Source: Symbiodinium natans
Taxonomy: Eukaryota > Sar > Dinophyceae > Suessiales > Symbiodiniaceae
Direction of reading: 5' to 3'
Assembly (NCBI GenBank): GCA_905221605.1
Contig: CAJNDS010002166.1
Span: forward strand, 382,501 to 446,500
Length of the DNA: 64,000 nt
The translations under genes and the position numbers were made by a program. This document shows positions 62,601-64,000 of the stretch, in pieces (positions within the stretch are counted from its first letter, which is position 1; each line of letters starts with the position of its first letter). The notes under the pieces are model-generated. The model saw only the letters and a program-made list of their open reading frames with translations. It had not been told where the DNA came from and did not search any database.

Positions 62601-63351
62601 AAGGAAAAGACAGGAAGCCACAGCAGAAGAGGAAAGGAAGAAGCAGGAAGCAGCAGCAGAAGAAGGAAGGAAGAAGCAGGAAGCAGCAGCAGCAGAGGAG
62701 AGAAAGAAGCAGGAAGCCGCAGCAGAAGAAGAGAGGAAGAAGCAGGAAGCCGCAGCAGAAGAAGAGAGGAAGAAGCAGGAAGCCGCAGCAGAAGAGGAAA
62801 GGAAGAAAAGGCAGGCAGCAGCAGCAGCAGAGGAAAAGGACAGGAAGAGACGAGAGGCAGCAGCAGCGGCAGAAGCAGAAAGGAAGAGACGAGAGGCAGC
62901 AGCAGCAGAAGCAGAGAGGAAGAAGCAAGAGGCAGCAACAAGAGAAGGAAAAGAAGATGAAAATGAAAGTTTGAGGATTGAGATGGCCCAGCTTCGTGAG
63001 TTGGTCAGAGGAATGAAGGAACAGCAAGCCTCAGACAAAAGGAAGATCATCTCGCTTCAGGAAGAGCTCAAGAAGGCCACAGACAGTGAAGGAAGCACAG
63101 GAGAAGGAAAGAAGAAGGACAAGCCGATTGGCCCACAGGATCGAAGCCAATTCAGAGTTGGAGGAAGTGAAGGAGCTCAGGAACTGTATGCGATCTTTCC
63201 TTACGAAGGATCAGATTTCCAGTGGAAATGGGTGCAGGCCACAAAGGCATGGCTCTACTACGACGTGAACCAGAACTTGTGGATCAAGGACAGCGAAGAT
63301 GAAGATGGAGGAAGGATCTGCAAGGAACAGGAGAAGCAAGTGAAAGGATGA
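59677..63351 (+). CDS. copia ORF4: reverse transcriptase, RNase H and large C-terminal extension (1224 aa)
   Basis: RT: D108 (SIDVKDAFLQVP) and the VDD pair D198/D199 (VVHVDDIQ; the family usually has YVDD). RNase H: D399/D401 (YSDSDWAGQKDSRRSTS), E440 (SSGEAEYYA) and LDSPAARG, with the domain ending near residue 545. The extension has a hydrophobic stretch at 578-595 (AALLFSLLSG), a Cys-rich segment (~596-660), a coiled coil (~675-780), a YPYDDTEYKIYVENGK segment (~845-885), and about ten imperfect EEERKKQEAAA repeats (~974-1090). The terminal DFQWKWVQATKAWLYYDVNQ region is WW-like. The ATG overlaps the ORF3 stop (ATGA), and the frame is open upstream to the GA repeat. No known domain in the extension is certain. 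Confidence 0.93.
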   Translation: MITEMERLSGMQALVRKPLEELGWRKRDDGENEREESEQEPIKWLTTKFVFDWRFRSGSWKRRARLVAREFKGTEHRSDVFSPATSASLTRLVPVIALQEEFSVYSIDVKDAFLQVPQRTRTACEFPKEYVELFQDTDPSCLQEGLLLLRVLPGQRDAALLWSDHFSDSLKEQDFERSVACPTLFRDSRKSILVVHVDDIQAAGKSHHVDPVLKSLGRVYELKIEGPFLTAQELAIGESLQTVRFLKRKYSYHNHELHIHSDPKYLGKLREELKLTGKASKPTPCTQESQAVDNTNPLDQEQAASFRKCVGILLYVCQDRPDLQFAVRGLASKMSLPTFAAKKQLIHVVQYMTKTDGYHCTYRKTPRGMSNLNESIRNGTYDFSQVKPKEHHLLEVYSDSDWAGQKDSRRSTSSGTVFLDSQLIYAFSRTQRSISLSSGEAEYYAAASSASDSLLLKEAIEFLTCRKCVVHLHLDSPAARGIITRQGVGRVKHLQIRTLFLQDLHKQGILSVHPVGTRDNTADIGTKPLSGKRIKLLMHWLGFKDEQNQPVGIEELQEHRQQEQAKATVKRIKSKGNFAFAALLFSLLSGSLEGCSKVEVASGTCLLQSCSTCVGTVQEHVGMCSDTSACALGLQEQLEVGNICSSMPRVKDLCFRNPEKEETVAVEKEVAAMEPSASEKERWFRELTSQLNQLKEAQGTTNVLLREQRREQASLKEQIEDQHLRDVELLRHLKERIEALETKIAEYEKEEEEIKGMIWWKLQEEERGAEMERELRRTGHGRGEEGSKEEEEGSSSTTPRSSSASTTSTQEEKRKEKERKEKIRKVNEELRKREEEEKEKERGFAYPYDDTEYKIYVENGKVYKQHRITGEKVEVGVDYVYKYQKGKEGKGKGPGKGSTKNTATGASSSSDKQASAAVAEAAGVTPQEEGATQEAEKQVEKDEKKWQKERERRERIRKRKAEEKARKEKEEAEEERKRQEATAEEERKKQEAAAEEGRKKQEAAAAEERKKQEAAAEEERKKQEAAAEEERKKQEAAAEEERKKRQAAAAAEEKDRKRREAAAAAEAERKRREAAAAEAERKKQEAATREGKEDENESLRIEMAQLRELVRGMKEQQASDKRKIISLQEELKKATDSEGSTGEGKKKDKPIGPQDRSQFRVGGSEGAQELYAIFPYEGSDFQWKWVQATKAWLYYDVNQNLWIKDSEDEDGGRICKEQEKQVKG

Positions 63352-63614
63352 AGGAAGGAAAAGGAGCGAAGGAGAAGAGAAGCAAGGAAAAGCAGAGGAA
63401 GGATCAGCAGCGCTCAGTCGAGCAGTGAAGAGTGAGTTTCAAGATGAGAAGGAAGCCAGAACAAAGGATGGAGTATCCGTTCTACTGGCAACTTTCAGGA
63501 ACTTTGTTTTCGCTTTTGTTGACTAAAGGAAAATGATCCGAGTAATCAACTTAGCCCACGACAGTCGAAGCTAGCTTAGTCTAGGAACGACTTTCACCAG
63601 CTTCGAAGGCGGGG
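63352..63614 (+). promoter_or_regulatory. 3' untranslated region with weak polypurine tract
   Basis: A purine-rich stretch (AAGGAAAAGGAG words) leads to GAAGGCGGGG at 63605-63614, directly before the 3' LTR. This is the position of the plus-strand primer (PPT). The tract is short and interrupted by a C. No coding potential is seen here. Confidence 0.7.
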
Positions 63615-63793
63615 TGTTAAACATCTACGCAGTACAGGAAGCTGTGCACCAGGTGCATGTGGAATGCACACCAGAGCCTCGGAACGTCTTGTCGACGACA
63701 GGCTCGAACAAGGACACACACCGCAGCGAACCCAGGAAAAGTGCGGAGTGTCCCAGCTTTTCAGTTAGCTTTAGATTGACCCTATCTTTGACA
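63615..63793 (+). repeat. 3' LTR, 179 bp
   Basis: By eye it is the same base for base as 53675-53853. It is followed by the second TTTAG target duplication and GGGCTTTAGGGCTTTAG repeats. Confidence 0.96.
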
Positions 63794-63798
63794 TTTAG
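63794..63798. repeat. target-site duplication, right copy (TTTAG)
   Basis: It matches 53670-53674. The flanking repeat (GGGCTTTAG units) continues to about 63855. Confidence 0.93.
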
Positions 63799-63921
63799 GG
63801 CTTTAGGGCTTTAGGGCTTTAGGGCTTCAGGGCTTCAGGGCTTTAGGGCTTTTGGGCTTGCATATATATATATATGTATTTACATAACCTTTTTGGAGCT
63901 AGGGTATTCAGCCCCTGAGGC

Positions 63922-64000
63922 AAGGAGTCTAGGGGTTGAAGGGTCTGCGGGTTTGTGGCTTTAGGGTTTTAGGGTTTTGGGGTTTTGGGGTTCAGGGTTT
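63922..64000 (+). repeat. duplicate of the sequence left of the retrotransposon
   Basis: From AAGGAGTCTAGGGGTTGAAG onward this matches 53563-53640 (AAGGGGTCTAGGGGTTGAAG) with few differences. Without the insertion the two copies would lie about 240 bp apart, so the element landed between two copies of a local repeat. The window ends inside the copy. Confidence 0.85.

Larger units (their letters stand above)
53675..63793 (+). mobile_element. full-length Ty1/copia LTR retrotransposon, 10,119 bp
   Basis: The element is complete: two 179 bp LTRs (TG...CA) read as identical, a 5 bp target duplication, an initiator-Met primer site, and the gag-protease-integrase-RT-RNase H order that defines Ty1/copia (integrase before RT). 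It is about twice the usual ~5 kb copia length. The excess comes from a ~320-residue N-terminal region with membrane segments ahead of gag, and a ~670-residue extension after RNase H. Four ORFs are separated by a frame change, an in-frame TAG and a second frame change. It sits in telomere-type repeat downstream of the amine-oxidase exons, in the same orientation as that gene. Identical LTRs imply a very recent insertion. Confidence 0.96.

Overview
The window looks like nuclear DNA of a dinoflagellate (a Symbiodinium-like alveolate). Three things support this. (1) The TTTAGGG/CCCTAAA telomere-type heptamer is scattered through almost the whole window, in both orientations and in dozens of interstitial arrays. 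(2) Real genes survive only as micro-exons of about 20-75 bp, whose splice donors are a mixture of GT, GC and GA while the acceptors are AG, usually followed by G. That mixture is established for dinoflagellates. (3) A Ty1/copia retrotransposon is present with the H-x3-H/WCPVC integrase start I associate from memory with dinoflagellate elements. No search could be run, so the assignment rests on motif recognition.

0-28 kb: the minus strand carries at least two genes that long-ORF finding misses. Eleven micro-exons (1963-7565) join in consistent phase into a GH7 cellulase / cellobiohydrolase-like protein, with two further tentative exons down to 783. Exons from 16036 to 27719 join into CFAP58, a cilia- and flagella-associated coiled-coil protein. 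Between them (7.6-15.9 kb) lie exon-like islands, mostly minus strand, that I cannot name, plus a perfect 407 bp tandem duplication. In these genes less than a tenth of the sequence is exon; much of the intron sequence is telomere-like repeat.

28-39 kb: a degenerate minisatellite (29.2-29.9 kb), small inverted-repeat elements, and mostly plus-strand exon-like islands in telomere-like repeat.

39.5-48.3 kb: a composite satellite block bounded by 40 bp inverted repeats. In order it holds a 1.2 kb purine/pyrimidine tandem repeat (five copies), an array of eight GC-rich hairpins whose spacers flip orientation, and a TTATTTAAA satellite punctuated by giant GC-rich palindromes. No credible gene is inside.

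48.4-53.2 kb: plus-strand exon islands, then the 5' part of an FAD-dependent amine-oxidase-like gene (four micro-exons, 51356-53216).

53.7-63.8 kb: a complete, very young, unusually large (10,119 bp) Ty1/copia element. It has 179 bp LTRs that I read as identical, a 5 bp TTTAG target duplication, an initiator-Met tRNA primer site, and four ORFs. It sits inside a telomere-like repeat downstream of the amine-oxidase exons, probably in an intron of that gene. Beyond gag, protease, integrase, reverse transcriptase and RNase H it carries an N-terminal membrane/metal-site region and a roughly 670-residue C-terminal extension. No rRNA, tRNA or CRISPR array was recognised.
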